A stretch of 64,000 nt of DNA from Diphasiastrum complanatum. Its lineage: Eukaryota > Streptophyta > Lycopodiopsida > Lycopodiales > Lycopodiaceae. The notes beneath the pieces were generated by a model. It did not search any database. It saw only the letters and a list, made by a program, of their open reading frames with translations, and had not been told where the DNA came from. The position numbers and the translations under genes are program-made. Positions 44,742 to 55,715 of this stretch are shown here, piece after piece; position 1 is the first letter of the stretch; every line of letters begins with the position of its first letter. Location of the stretch: positions 58,152,236 through 58,216,235 of the forward strand of contig CM055100.1 in assembly GCA_029204225.1 (NCBI GenBank). The letters are read 5' to 3'.

Positions 44742-45394
44742 TGTGAAAAACTCAGATCCAAAAGATGCTAAAGTTTCATAAAGATCTTGGCCATGGAAGT
44801 TATGCACATCTAGATTGAAAAAATGATAGAAATTGTGATGTTAAGCATACTAAACATCAACTAAACATCAAGATCTGATCATAAGCTTCCACAAACAGAA
44901 ACTTGCTGTCCCTGTCCGTACTTCAGAGCCTACAACCTGCATTTCACACGTGTGAAGCCATAGCAACAAAGAAATCACAATTCTAGTGGCTAGAATGCAA
45001 GATATGAACAAAAAAGTGAGAGAGAAGAAGATGGATCTTCAAAGAGCATAACATTCATTCAATAGAATGAAAATGAGATATGTACATACTCGTGGAGATG
45101 GCTATTTATAGCAGCCATAGTGCCTCTTGGCCACTTGTCTTATGATAGGCTAAAATTGGGGTCCAATAGGATTCACCCATCTACCTAGAAATTTGGTCAA
45201 ATAGGAATGCACCAAATTATGAGCCAATAGAAGAGCTCCACACTCGACCTCCTCTAATTAATGTGACCTCAAAAGTAGTGTACACATACTTTGGGCCTCT
45301 ACATACATGTATGAACCTATCTCTAACTTTTATTTGGCCATAGGCCTACAAAATCTCAAGTTAGGAAAATACTACTAGTTGACAATTTTTCACA
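44742..45394 (-). repeat. E6 3' LTR
   Basis: This is 653 bp. The complement has TATA (CTATAAATAG, near 45104-45113). The palindrome TTCACACGTGTGAA is at 44943-44956. The first bases of the LTR (TGTGA) supply the stop codon of the polyprotein. Confidence 0.95.
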
Positions 45395-48300
45395 CTCCCT
45401 CTTCAACTAGTTTTAGCATAGATTTAGAAAGTACACCAAGACTTGTTCTATGCTTGAAAAATAAGTCCTTTCCCAATGCTTTGGTAAAGATATCAGCCAC
45501 ACATTCCTTTGATGGGACATGTTCAAGCTTGATCTCTTTTGCCAACACTTGTTCTCTCACAAAATGGTAAGCCACCTCGATATGTTTGCTCCTTGCATGG
45601 AAAACCGGATTGCTTGCTAGACTTTGGGCTGAAAGGTTGTCACAAAAGATGATTGGACTCTCTGAAAAATCCAGCAAATGAAGCTCCATAATCATCCTCT
45701 TGATCCACACCATCTCCTTTGTGCATGATGTCAAAGCTTTGTACTCGGCCTCACTAGAAGAAAGTGATATAGTTGCTTGTTTCTTCGACATCCATGAGAT
45801 AGCTCCATCACCTATGAAAATAGCATGTGCATTTATGGATTTTCTATCCATAAGGTCTCCTGCAAAATCTGAATCTGAAAAACCAAATAAGTTAGGTGAT
45901 GAGCCTCTATAAACAATGCCAAAATCTTTTGTTCCCGAGATGTATCTCAAGATCCTCTTTCCTAGTTTCCAATGTTCTATGCTAGGATCTTGCATGAATT
46001 GGCTTAATCTACCAACACAATAAGATAAATCAGGTCTTGTGATGGTTAGATATATAAGAGAACCTATTAGCTTCCTATAGAGAGTAATGTCCTCGAAGGA
46101 TCTTTCATTACCTCTTATAGTTAGCTTTACATGTGATTCCATAGGTGTATCAATAGGATTTGCATCTACCATATGAAATCTATTGAGAATAGAAATAGCA
46201 TACTTCTCTTGTGAAATAAAAGTGATTTGAGAAGTTCTAATTACTTCTATTCCTAAGATATAGCTCAAAAGACCAAGATCATGCACTTCAAATTCCTTTT
46301 TTAGTGCTTTCTTGATATCTTCTATATCTTCCTTGTTCCCTCCACTTAAAATAATGTCATCCACATAAATTAGAAGGATTGTAACATCATTAGCACTAAT
46401 TCTAAAGTAAAGTGAATGATCATACTCACTCATAGTGAAGTTTTGAGAAAGTAGAAAAGAGTTAAGCCTAGCATACCAACTCCTTGGTGCTTGCTTAAGA
46501 CCATACAAACTTTTTTGTAGAAAACACACATGATTAGGCTTGCTATGAGAAACATAGCTCTCGGGTTGCTCCATGTAGACTTCCTCTTCAAGATCACCAT
46601 TCAAGAAAGCATTAGAAATGTCTAATTGCCAAAGATCCCATCCATAAAGAGTTGCAAGGGAAATGATTACTCTTATGCTCACCATCTTTGCCACGGGTGC
46701 AAAGGTTTCCTCATAGTCAATGCCATGCTCTTGAGCATAACCTTTAGCCACCAACCTTGCCTTCAACTTGTTGATAGATCCATCTTGATTTGTCTTTACC
46801 TTGAAGATCCATTTGCATCCAATTGCACTTTTGCCCTTTGGAAGCTCCACCAATCTCCATGTGTTGTTCTTCATAAGTGCTTCAAACTCAAGATCCATTG
46901 CTTGGATCCATTCCTCTTTTTGCCTTGCTTCATCTACACATGAAGGTACATCAAAAGAAGTTAGGAAAGCATAGTTGGATCCATCCACCACTTGCTTACC
47001 TTTGCCATCATAAGTGAGCCTTGAGGGTTTCACTTTATGCCTTGGAGTTCTCCTTGGAATTTGACTTGAAGAGGCTTCTTCAACATCCACATCCAATGTG
47101 TCATCAACTCCATTGTCATCAAGCACATTAGTTGCAACAACACCATCATCACTTGAAACAACTTTTGGAATGTTACTTTCATCAAAAATGACATCCCTAC
47201 TTGTGAACACTTTCTTGATTGAAGGAACATAAATCCTATATGCTTTGCTTACTTCACTATAACCAACAAAAATGCCCTTTCTTGAAGATGGATCCTCCTT
47301 AGTTCTATCATCAAGAGTAATGTTGAAGTAGCAAATGCATCCAAAAGTTCTTAGAAACTTGACATTAGGCTTCATACCAAACAAAGCTTCAAAAGGGGTT
47401 TTTCCTTCCAATACAACACTTGGCCATCTATTGCATAGGAAATTTGCACACAACAAAGCATCACTCCAAAAAGGTTTAGGAAGATTAGCATTCAATCTCA
47501 TTGCCTTTGCACTCTCACACAAGGTTCTATTCTTCCTCTCGGCCACTCCATTTTGTTGTGGTGTTCTTGGACATGTGTACTCCCTCTTGATCCCATGCTC
47601 ATCGCAAAAGGCTTTGAATTTGTTAGAAATGTATTCACCACCATTGTCGCTCCTCAAGCATTTGATTTTGGTTGTAAATTGAGTCTCAATAGCAACTTTG
47701 AACTTGACAAACACATCAAACACCTCATCCTTGCTCTTTAGTAGATAAACCCAACAAAATCTACTAAAATCATCAATGAAAGTTACATACATCTTAGCAC
47801 CTCCATTGCTAATTGTAGTAACACCATGAATATCCGAATGCAAGAGAGAAAAAGGCATCTTAGATCTAGATATAGATCTAGTATATGGCAATCTATGTGA
47901 TTTAGACAAAGCACATTCTTCACAAACATGATTCAAGCAAGTAAGAGACTTGGGAAGTCCCCTTACTACCTCCTTTTTGGCTATTACCTCCAAGGCCTTG
48001 TAGTTGAGATGTCCCATCCTTTTATGCCATACCTCTTGAATTGACATTTGTTCATTTGCCATGCATCCAACTTGGTTAGCAACAACACATGCATCAAGCT
48101 TGAACAATTTCCCTTGCCTTTTCCCTTTTGCAATGATACTACACCCCTTTTTGATCAAGCAAGCATCACCATCAAACTCAACTTTGAATCCTTTGTCAAG
48201 CATTTGGCTTACACTAAGTAAGTTCTTGGTAATGGATGGAATGAGCAAAACATCTTTCAATTCTATATTCCTATTTGTAGAAAGTGAAATAGGAATTGTG

Positions 48301-49340
48301 CCAATCCCCTTGATTGCACACTCACCATCATTTGCGGTATAGATTACCTTCCTATCACCATCAAATGCCATTAAAGATGAAAAATACTCTTTATGATATG
48401 TCATATGAGAAGTGGCTCCACTATCAATCCACCAAGGATCAATGTCTCCATGATTAGCCAACAAGCAAGATGACATAACAAAAGCATCATTTGAAAGAAG
48501 CTCATCCCCACCCTCATCAATAGTTAGATTGGTTTGCTTTTCCCCTTGATCCCTCTTTTTCTTAAAACAATCACTAGCAAAATGCCCTTTGACTCCACAA
48601 TAGAAACATTTTAGCTTAGATCTATCCTTCTTTTTGCCAAAAGTAGAGTGCTCACCTTGGTCTTGCCCTTTAGACCAATTGCTTTTACCTTTGCCCTTGA
48701 ACTTGCCTTTAGAGAACATTGCCTCCTCTTCTCCTCCTTGAGATGTAGAAGATGCTCCCACTCTTGCTTGCAACCTGAATTCTTCAGCCAACAAGACCTC
48801 TTGCAAGTCTCCAACACTTGGTAAACATTTTTGGATAGCATAACTTTGAACAAGATTAGCATGATCATCCAACAAGCCATTGAGAATCACTTGAACAAGC
48901 TCCTCATTATTTATGCCATCATTAATGCATGCTAACTCATCATTCAATGCTTTAACTCTCAAAACAAAAGCATGTCCACTCTCACTCTTCTTTTGCATAC
49001 AAGAAAAGATTTGCCTTCTTAAAGTCAACACTCTAGAAGTAGACTTGGATTCATAAACCTTCTTCAAGGCTTCCCAAGCTTCACTAGATGATGTGCACTT
49101 ACCAACCTCTTTGATAAGCTCATTTGTCACATTCATCTTGATCATGTGAAGGGCTTTCTTTGCCCTCTTGTCATACCTCAATTGTTCTTGAGGTGCCAAA
49201 GGTCTCTCCTCCACACCTACAACAATATCCATCAACTCATTCATCTCAAGCAAAGACTCCATCCTTACTTTCCAAGTAGAATAGTTGAGGGAGGTAAGCC
49301 TATCATTGCTTTCCAACATGTAGCCTCCATTTGTAGCCAT
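45390..49340 (-). CDS. E6 copia gag-pol polyprotein (1316 aa)
   Basis: A single ORF from ATG at 49340. Gag of UBN2 type about residues 15-195; basic linker; zinc knuckle CFYCGVKGHFASDC 245-258; protease WWIDSGATSH 303-312 with D306; pre-integrase finger (H439, H444, C473, C476); integrase D503, D565 and E601 (spacing D-35-E); RT about 810-1060 with LDISNAFLNG and YVDD at 992-995; RNase H about 1150-1290 with D1156 and E in SSSEAEYKAL; tail SMLKLVEEGV. Length is normal for copia (about 1300). All catalytic residues seen are standard. The last codons are the PPT, and TGA comes from the LTR. It could serve E2/E5-type elements in trans. Confidence 0.95.
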   Translation of the reverse strand: MATNGGYMLESNDRLTSLNYSTWKVRMESLLEMNELMDIVVGVEERPLAPQEQLRYDKRAKKALHMIKMNVTNELIKEVGKCTSSSEAWEALKKVYESKSTSRVLTLRRQIFSCMQKKSESGHAFVLRVKALNDELACINDGINNEELVQVILNGLLDDHANLVQSYAIQKCLPSVGDLQEVLLAEEFRLQARVGASSTSQGGEEEAMFSKGKFKGKGKSNWSKGQDQGEHSTFGKKKDRSKLKCFYCGVKGHFASDCFKKKRDQGEKQTNLTIDEGGDELLSNDAFVMSSCLLANHGDIDPWWIDSGATSHMTYHKEYFSSLMAFDGDRKVIYTANDGECAIKGIGTIPISLSTNRNIELKDVLLIPSITKNLLSVSQMLDKGFKVEFDGDACLIKKGCSIIAKGKRQGKLFKLDACVVANQVGCMANEQMSIQEVWHKRMGHLNYKALEVIAKKEVVRGLPKSLTCLNHVCEECALSKSHRLPYTRSISRSKMPFSLLHSDIHGVTTISNGGAKMYVTFIDDFSRFCWVYLLKSKDEVFDVFVKFKVAIETQFTTKIKCLRSDNGGEYISNKFKAFCDEHGIKREYTCPRTPQQNGVAERKNRTLCESAKAMRLNANLPKPFWSDALLCANFLCNRWPSVVLEGKTPFEALFGMKPNVKFLRTFGCICYFNITLDDRTKEDPSSRKGIFVGYSEVSKAYRIYVPSIKKVFTSRDVIFDESNIPKVVSSDDGVVATNVLDDNGVDDTLDVDVEEASSSQIPRRTPRHKVKPSRLTYDGKGKQVVDGSNYAFLTSFDVPSCVDEARQKEEWIQAMDLEFEALMKNNTWRLVELPKGKSAIGCKWIFKVKTNQDGSINKLKARLVAKGYAQEHGIDYEETFAPVAKMVSIRVIISLATLYGWDLWQLDISNAFLNGDLEEEVYMEQPESYVSHSKPNHVCFLQKSLYGLKQAPRSWYARLNSFLLSQNFTMSEYDHSLYFRISANDVTILLIYVDDIILSGGNKEDIEDIKKALKKEFEVHDLGLLSYILGIEVIRTSQITFISQEKYAISILNRFHMVDANPIDTPMESHVKLTIRGNERSFEDITLYRKLIGSLIYLTITRPDLSYCVGRLSQFMQDPSIEHWKLGKRILRYISGTKDFGIVYRGSSPNLFGFSDSDFAGDLMDRKSINAHAIFIGDGAISWMSKKQATISLSSSEAEYKALTSCTKEMVWIKRMIMELHLLDFSESPIIFCDNLSAQSLASNPVFHARSKHIEVAYHFVREQVLAKEIKLEHVPSKECVADIFTKALGKDLFFKHRTSLGVLSKSMLKLVEEGV

Positions 49341-49937
49341 GTTGCAATGATTGATCTCTGATCTTTGACCTGTTCCAATGCACTAAGCACTCTCTTGAAT
49401 CAACAAATGAAACACAAGAAGAAATCACAAAGATTTGGAACCTAAAACCTTACTTTTTCTCTCTTTTCCTCACTTTTTCCTCAATTTTAGCCACTAGTTT
49501 TATGATTTCTTGATCAAACCAAGACCAAACCTCAATATACTTGCTTTTCCCTCACTCCTAAGATTGAAATACACTCTTGAATCATTCAGCAAACTGAAAA
49601 TCAGAGGGTTACATCAATTTTGAAGTTTTTGACATGAAGAAGCAAGAAATTGAATCAAAAAACTATATGCTAGAATGGAAAACTAATAGGATCTTGTTGG
49701 ATCTTGCATCTCCCTCTTTCCAAAACAAATTTTGTCTCCTTATTCTGATAAGTACAGAGGGAATTCGCCCTACTTCAATTGAAATGCATACAAATGATGT
49801 TTTGATCACAAAGATCCAATTTCTACACATAAATCAACAAGATTTTTAGCTAGAAACTTGATTGGAATGCTACAAAAGCAAACTCGCCCACAAATCTCTT
49901 CTAAATCTGGCAAAACCTGCACATTTGGCCGCCTAAT

Positions 49938-49949
49938 GCTCTGATACCA
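49938..49949 (-). other. E6 primer-binding site
   Basis: The complement is TGGTATCAGAGC, directly next to the 5' LTR, matching the 3' end of initiator methionine tRNA as in most plant copia elements. Confidence 0.95.
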
Positions 49950-50602
49950 TGTGAAAAACTCAGATCCAAAAGATGCTAAAGTTTCATAAAGATCTTGGCC
50001 ATGGAAGTTATGCACATCTAGATTGAAAAAATGATAGAAATTGTGATGTTAAGCATACTAAACATCAACTAAACATCAAGATCTGATCATAAGCTTCCAC
50101 AAACAGAAACTTGCTGTCCCTGTCCGTACTTCAGAGCCTACAACCTGCATTTCACACGTGTGAAGCCATAGCAACAAAGAAATCACAATTCTAGTGGCTA
50201 GAATGCAAGATATGAACAAAAAAGTGAGAGAGAAGAAGATGGATCTTCAAAGAGCATAACATTCATTCAATAGAATGAAAATGAGATATGTACATACTCG
50301 TGGAGATGGCTATTTATAGCAGCCATAGTGCCTCTTGGCCACTTGTCTTATGATAGGCTAAAATTGGGGTCCAATAGGATTCACCCATCTACCTAGAAAT
50401 TTGGTCAAATAGGAATGCACCAAATTATGAGCCAATAGAAGAGCTCCACACTCGACCTCCTCTAATTAATGTGACCTCAAAAGTAGTGTACACATACTTT
50501 GGGCCTCTACATACATGTATGAACCTATCTCTAACTTTTATTTGGCCATAGGCCTACAAAATCTCAAGTTAGGAAAATACTACTAGTTGACAATTTTTCA
50601 CA
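49950..50602 (-). repeat. E6 5' LTR
   Basis: This is 653 bp, the same as the left copy. TATA complement near 50311-50320; palindrome 50151-50164, about 165 bp downstream in the transcribed part. Confidence 0.95.
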
Positions 50603-51784
50603 CGCACGACCCCATTTTTTTGGTGCTGAGCCCTCACAGGTCAAAACCAACCCTAATGGAGTTCCTGCTATCCACGGAGCTCATTTTGAAAGACGTACAC
50701 CCAAGCTAGATCTACCAAAGTTTGACGGTACTTCGGACCCTCAAAGATTTTTGCAAATCTTTGAGAATGCATGTGATGTGTATGGCGAAACATCTCCCGA
50801 TGCTATGGTCCAACTGTTTTCGATGACCATGATCGCTAAAGCACATGGTTGGTTTTTCAACCTTGATCGTGACAAAAAGACAGACTGGTCAATTCTAAAA
50901 GAATCCTTTATCAAGCATTTTAAGTCCTTTCACTTGATCGAAAGCCCTTTTGTCAAATTGAGTAACATCAAGATGGCAAATGATGAGCACGTACGAGACT
51001 ATATCAAGCGTATCAAACGCCTCAAAAGTCAAGTACATGAACAGCCCTCCGAACAGATGCTCATCATTTGGTTTTAGTTGGCCTTTCAAGATGGATTAGA
51101 CGAGAGCTTAAATCCAATGATGAATATATGAGCCTCAAATTAGCTATGTATGATGCCATCAAGGAAGAAGATGAAGGATCAGATGTTGACAAATCCAGGG
51201 AAAGACGAGCAGCATGTGCTCCTCTCCATGAGTCGAAGCCGATCGAGGATACCCGAGATCAGCTTTGGAAATCCTAGTTGGATTTGTTTAATAAGCAACA
51301 CCAACTATAGATGGAGAAACTCACCAACGAGTTTCAAGCTACCCTGAAGTCTATCCAAAGCAGTATGCCTGGTCAGTCAAACCCTGCACAGGTACCTTAT
51401 AGACGAAAAATAATATGGTGCCCACACTGCCGGGCTACGCATCTTGTTGATGCTTGTCCTTCATATCCGCCTATCCAAGCACATACAGTCCAACAATATG
51501 AAGAACAACCGTCACAATCTGGACATTCCTTGACTTATCATGAATACCCATCGGAAAGTCCAGAACCATTAGCCATACAAGATGGCTATGCCGTTATACA
51601 AGGGCCATTGCACACCAGATGTTTCATCTATGGTGAAACTGGCCACTTCATGTTTGATTGTCCAGTCAAGACCAAGTACCATGATAAGTGTCCCAACTGT
51701 ATCAGAAAACACAGTTTCAAAGACTGTTCGAAACAACCAACTACGATCCTACCTGCCCATCATGTCAGTTATGAATCCCGATAG
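50603..51784 (+). pseudogene. E7 gag, remainder
   Basis: It resumes at the cgcac duplication. Main open pieces: 50751-51077 (FENACDVYGETSPDAMVQLF, FFNLDRDKKTDWSILKESF), a shift, then 51311-51784 with the three Cys-rich units (WCPHCRATHLVDACP, CFIYGETGHFMFDCP, CPNCIRKHSFKDCS). Here the FNLDRDKK site is uninterrupted, which defines the empty site for the R insertion in E4/E8. Confidence 0.75.
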
Positions 51785-51878
51785 GATCTTCACGACAACC
51801 ATACGAGCACTATAGCACCCTCCCGCTCAACCTGCTGCTCACTTGAGAAGTTTCTAGCAAACTTCTACAATACCACAC

Positions 51879-54103
51879 AATACACCAGCTCCATAATGAA
51901 AAAAGACATTATGAAATGAGTCCTTGTCAAAAGAAAGTGAAACCGATATTCCATCATCTACTACAATGTCCAACCAAGAGCAACCTCCACAGGGAATTGA
52001 CAGTTTTTCTCCACTTCTACAACCTCAAATCTATTTGTCTTTCCACATGCTGATAAGTTTTCCAATGTGCTGATACACAATAATTCTCGGATTTGGAAAT
52101 TCAGATAGAGATTTGGTTCTAAATCTCTTGTTCAGAGAGGTCCTCAGGACATAGTACCTCAACCACACCTGCATCTCAAGCTATATCTTACAACATCTGC
52201 TATCAATGATAGTAGATTTTTGTGTCACCTACCCTGCCTTGTTTTGACAAGGGCATGTCAAAGTAAGTTTCATCAACTCTACAAAACAATGGCATATTGC
52301 AACTGTCAAGGTAAATTATCAATGCTGATGAATGCAAGTTTTGTTCGACAAGTGCTATACAGTTCTCACTCTTTGTCACGTTTGTTTATTTCCTTATTTC
52401 TCTTCACCTATTTTGTGTGATTGATTTTTGCATGAGGAATAGCTACTGCACGAGAGTCTTCTATAGAGCATCTCCAAAACACATTTTCATTCATCTATCC
52501 ATCTTCAGATTCCCTTGTACAGAAGTTTAGGATTCTTGAAACATATGCGGAATCCATGTCGAATTAGAGTTGATTTCTGCATCTCATTACCATATTTATC
52601 TTCGAGTCAACTAAAGGAAGATCGAAACAAATTTAGTTAGAATTTGTTTCATCTTTACACCAGTCACATGTTCAATGTGTTTTCAACTATGTGTTCCACA
52701 TGCCGATCCAATCTTGAGCATGACCAGTTACCAGTACCAACATCTCCACCAACCGATTTTTTTGGGGGGGGATAGAGTGGATCTGCTTGGATCCACTAGA
52801 GTAGTTACGTTGCCAACAACAACACCAACAAGATCAACAACCAAGGTCACAAACCCAAAGTCGACAATGACAAGGCTAAGAAGATAGATGGACAATCCAA
52901 AGCAACTTGATCAGAAGAAGTATCCTAGTCACGACGAAGATCCTTTAGAAAAGAAAAACACAGGCATTGGAAAATCAGTCTCCTTCTTCAATCGGCCTCT
53001 TGCCATACATTTGCATCCACTCTTATGCCTATCGTTCACACATCTATTATTGTCACCACCACCCTTTCTTCCTTCTGTTTGTTTATCACCAGTTACTGTT
53101 CTTTTGGGAAATCCCCAGTTTTGATAGTCTTACCAAAGCAGTTGATAGATCATTGCAAATGTCCTGCGGAGACCAACTGCCACCTACAATGGATGATCAG
53201 CCAAACAAAGATCTAAGAAGCAGGCAAAGCAGCCAGAACAAATAAAGAGAAAGATCCAAGAAGTTGAGGAGGAAAGGACAAAACTTAAGCAACAGATGAG
53301 TCAGATCAACCTTGATCAAAAGAAACTCTCTGGAGAAATGATAGTTGAATCCCCTCGTATGAAGCCCAAAGAGATCCAAAAGTAATGGGTCAAAAGAAAG
53401 AGCTGTAGAAAAAGAAAGATGAAGACAACCATGAACCTGCAAATAAAGTGAGCTCCTCACCCAGCAAGTAGTGGTCAAAGCTCGGCATTGCAAGGGTCCA
53501 AGGTTGCAACTGTAGAACTATTAGTTCCTTCACCCTTCCACTAAGCCTTCATCATATTTCCTTACTGTTATCAAACCGTCCATCCAGATCTGTTCCTACC
53601 ACCAATTTCTTGATGATGAGTCCATCCCCTTGAGACTTATAACCAAAGTTTGTGTAACCTACAAAACGAAGGTATTCCTTGAGATTGAAACTTCAACTGA
53701 GAGAAGAACCACGGAAACACCCAGAAGTGAATGGAGGATACAGACCTCCCAGAAATTAGAATCTGCCAAGAGACCAAAGATGAAACCTTCAATGGCAGAT
53801 ACAAGTGACAAAACAAAGAGACACATGGAAAGCACTCGAGCATGCAAGTTGTGAAGCTGCTGAGAGCTCTCCAATTTTGAGAATGTCAACCAATTGCAAC
53901 AATAAGACATTCTGGTTAAACTACGACAATTCGTGAAAAGCAGTTTTTGTGATAAAGACTGGTGACAATAAGCACTTGGTTTTATGTAAACGAACAAGGA
54001 TCTACACTTTTCCAAGTGACGATCGAAGATGCCAATGCAAAGCGGAGCGACATCGTCCAATATGAGTTGCAGTGTGTCCTGCAACACATTAGGGGTGGGA
54101 TGA
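51879..54103 (+). mobile_element. R-family internal region (plus orientation)
   Basis: It lies left of R3 and shares its last ~570 bp (53530-54103) with 27665-28250 inverted, ending in the PPT AGGGGTGGGATGA (54091-54103). The rest has no gag/pol motif. Around 53221-53395 a short Lys/Glu-rich frame with QIKRKIQEVEEERTKLKQQ could form a coiled coil. The left edge is the break with E7 at 51878, so the true start of the R element is not present. Confidence 0.5.
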
Positions 54104-55249
54104 TGTTGGCTGATTCTGACGAATCCCCAAGATACTCGGACAGAGCAACTCAAGAGCACCTCTCACCTTAGACCGAGGAGGTCTTTGAGAAGACGAGACT
54201 AATGAAGAATGAGAGCCGAGTATGAGAGCCAAGAAATGCTAGTTAGGAATGGCAAGCAAGAACTATGTAAGCCTCGTGGTGAATCCCGGAAGATGGAATG
54301 ACCATGTAGAAACTAGTATTTCTAAGCAAATGTAATAAATGCAAGAAGACCCCTCTTAAAAAAAGTAGAGTCAGCCACCTTTTGATGGTGACCTCTAGTG
54401 GAGAGCATTATTTCACTTGTAATTTGTGAAATGTGAAAATTACACAAGCATGCCACCTAAGGAGCTCTCTTGCTTATTTAAGAGACTCCCTCTTTGTGAA
54501 GAGGAGCTTTTTGTGAATTGTATCAACGCCATGCTGAAATGTGAAAAGCCTTCATGAGTTTGGTGCATCCATTGAGCTCCTTGATCATGCTTGTTTCTTG
54601 AGTGATGCATTTATGATCTTGCCCTTCCCTCCTTTTGTGTGTGGTTGTGGACTGTAGAGTGGATTAGATTTGCTACTTTCCTAGAGTGGATTAGCTTCTT
54701 TTCTTGTTTGTGGATTAATGTAGGAACCAGCATTCAGGTAAACTAAATAGGCTGGATCTGTGGTGTAGTTCTTGCATATCTCTTCACAATCTAGTTCTTG
54801 ATGTTCTTGGGATGTCCAAGAATCAAAAGACTGGTTGGTTTCTTGATTCTTGGACTTCTAACATGTTGTAGATTAGTTCTTGTTTCTTGTTTTGTCAATT
54901 TATGCAAGTGTAGCTCAGTTTAGTATTGCTTAGGCTCTGATTCAGTTCATTTTTAGGATTAGATAGTTGTAGAATCTACTGAATGTTCATATGGGCTGCA
55001 CTCTGATCTATGAATGAGCGTTCTTGGCTTGAATCTCTGTTAGAGAGAGTCGTCCCTGAGTAGTCCTCTGACAGGTAGGACAAAAAAAACTATACTACAA
55101 TGACGAATCTGTTCTCTTTTGCCCGATCTTGGGTTTAAAACAAGAATGACAATCTCAAGAAGAACCCACCGTCTCTGCTGATGGGCAAAAGTAAGAAAGA
55201 ATCAAGTTTAAAAACCAACAGGTCCTCTGGATCAGAGGATCTGTAAACA
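54104..55249 (+). repeat. R-family LTR, copy R3 (3' LTR)
   Basis: This is 1146 bp, TGTTGGCTGATTC ... GGATCTGTAAACA, with TATTTAAG at 54475-54482. It is followed by acgat (55250-55254), the complement of atcgt seen beside R2, then inverted gypsy gag. Confidence 0.85.
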
Positions 55250-55685
55250 ACGATCAAGGTTGAAAAACCAATCACGTGCTTTAGCGATCATGGTCATTGG
55301 AAACAGTTGGACCATAGCATCGGGAGATGTTTCGCCATATGCATCACATGCATTCTCAAAGATTTTCAAAAATCTTTGAGGGTCCGAACTACCGTCAAAA
55401 TTTGATAGAGAGTTTTGGTGTACGTCCCACAAGATGAGCATGGTGGGTAGCAGAAACTCCATTAAGTTTGGTTCTGGCATGGGATGTTTCAACACCATGA
55501 ACATGGGTTCTGGCTCATGAGGACTCATCTCGATCAAGTTCTTGTCCCTCGAATGGGTTTGTGGATGGATCTTGGAGTTCGGTCCTCATTCGGTAGAACT
55601 TATGACATCTGATTTGTTCAGCGACAGGGGACTTGACCTCGTATGGATAATCCTCTGGGATTTCAGGGTCTCTTTGTTGGTCCAT
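55250..55685 (-). pseudogene. Gypsy gag amino-terminal part (E8), inverted
   Basis: ATG at 55685 (MDQQRDPEIPEDYPYEVKSP), stop at about 55515, then the other frame with FENACDAYGETSPDAMVQLF and DWFFNLDR, where R3 interrupts it. This is exactly the part of gag that E4 lacks. Homology to the E7 leader extends about 30 bp further right and stops near 55716. Confidence 0.75.
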
Positions 55686-55715
55686 TGAGCACTGGTATGA
55701 GTTTTTTTTAATTTG

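Larger units (their letters stand above)
44742..50602 (-). mobile_element. E6: intact, recent Ty1/copia element
   Basis: The element is 5861 bp. LTRs 44742-45394 and 49950-50602 are both 653 bp and identical as far as compared by eye. Duplication cgcac at 44737-44741 and 50603-50607. PBS complement at 49938-49949, PPT GAAGAGGGAG complement at 45395-45404. One uninterrupted gag-pol ORF. Everything needed in cis and trans is present, so recent or continuing activity is plausible; expression is not shown by sequence. Confidence 0.97.
44326..51878 (+). mobile_element. E7: gypsy leader and gag, split by E6
   Basis: Leader 44326-44566, gag amino part 44567-44741, then E6 (44742-50602), then the rest of gag from 50603. 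Both sides of E6 carry cgcac. The homology with E4 continues to about 51878 (TTCTACAATACC) and then stops, so RT and beyond are missing. Confidence 0.75.

Noticed and set aside
53630-54159. Open frames on both strands in the R internal region and LTR
   Set aside because: They run through the PPT and into the LTR and carry no motif; treated as non-coding.
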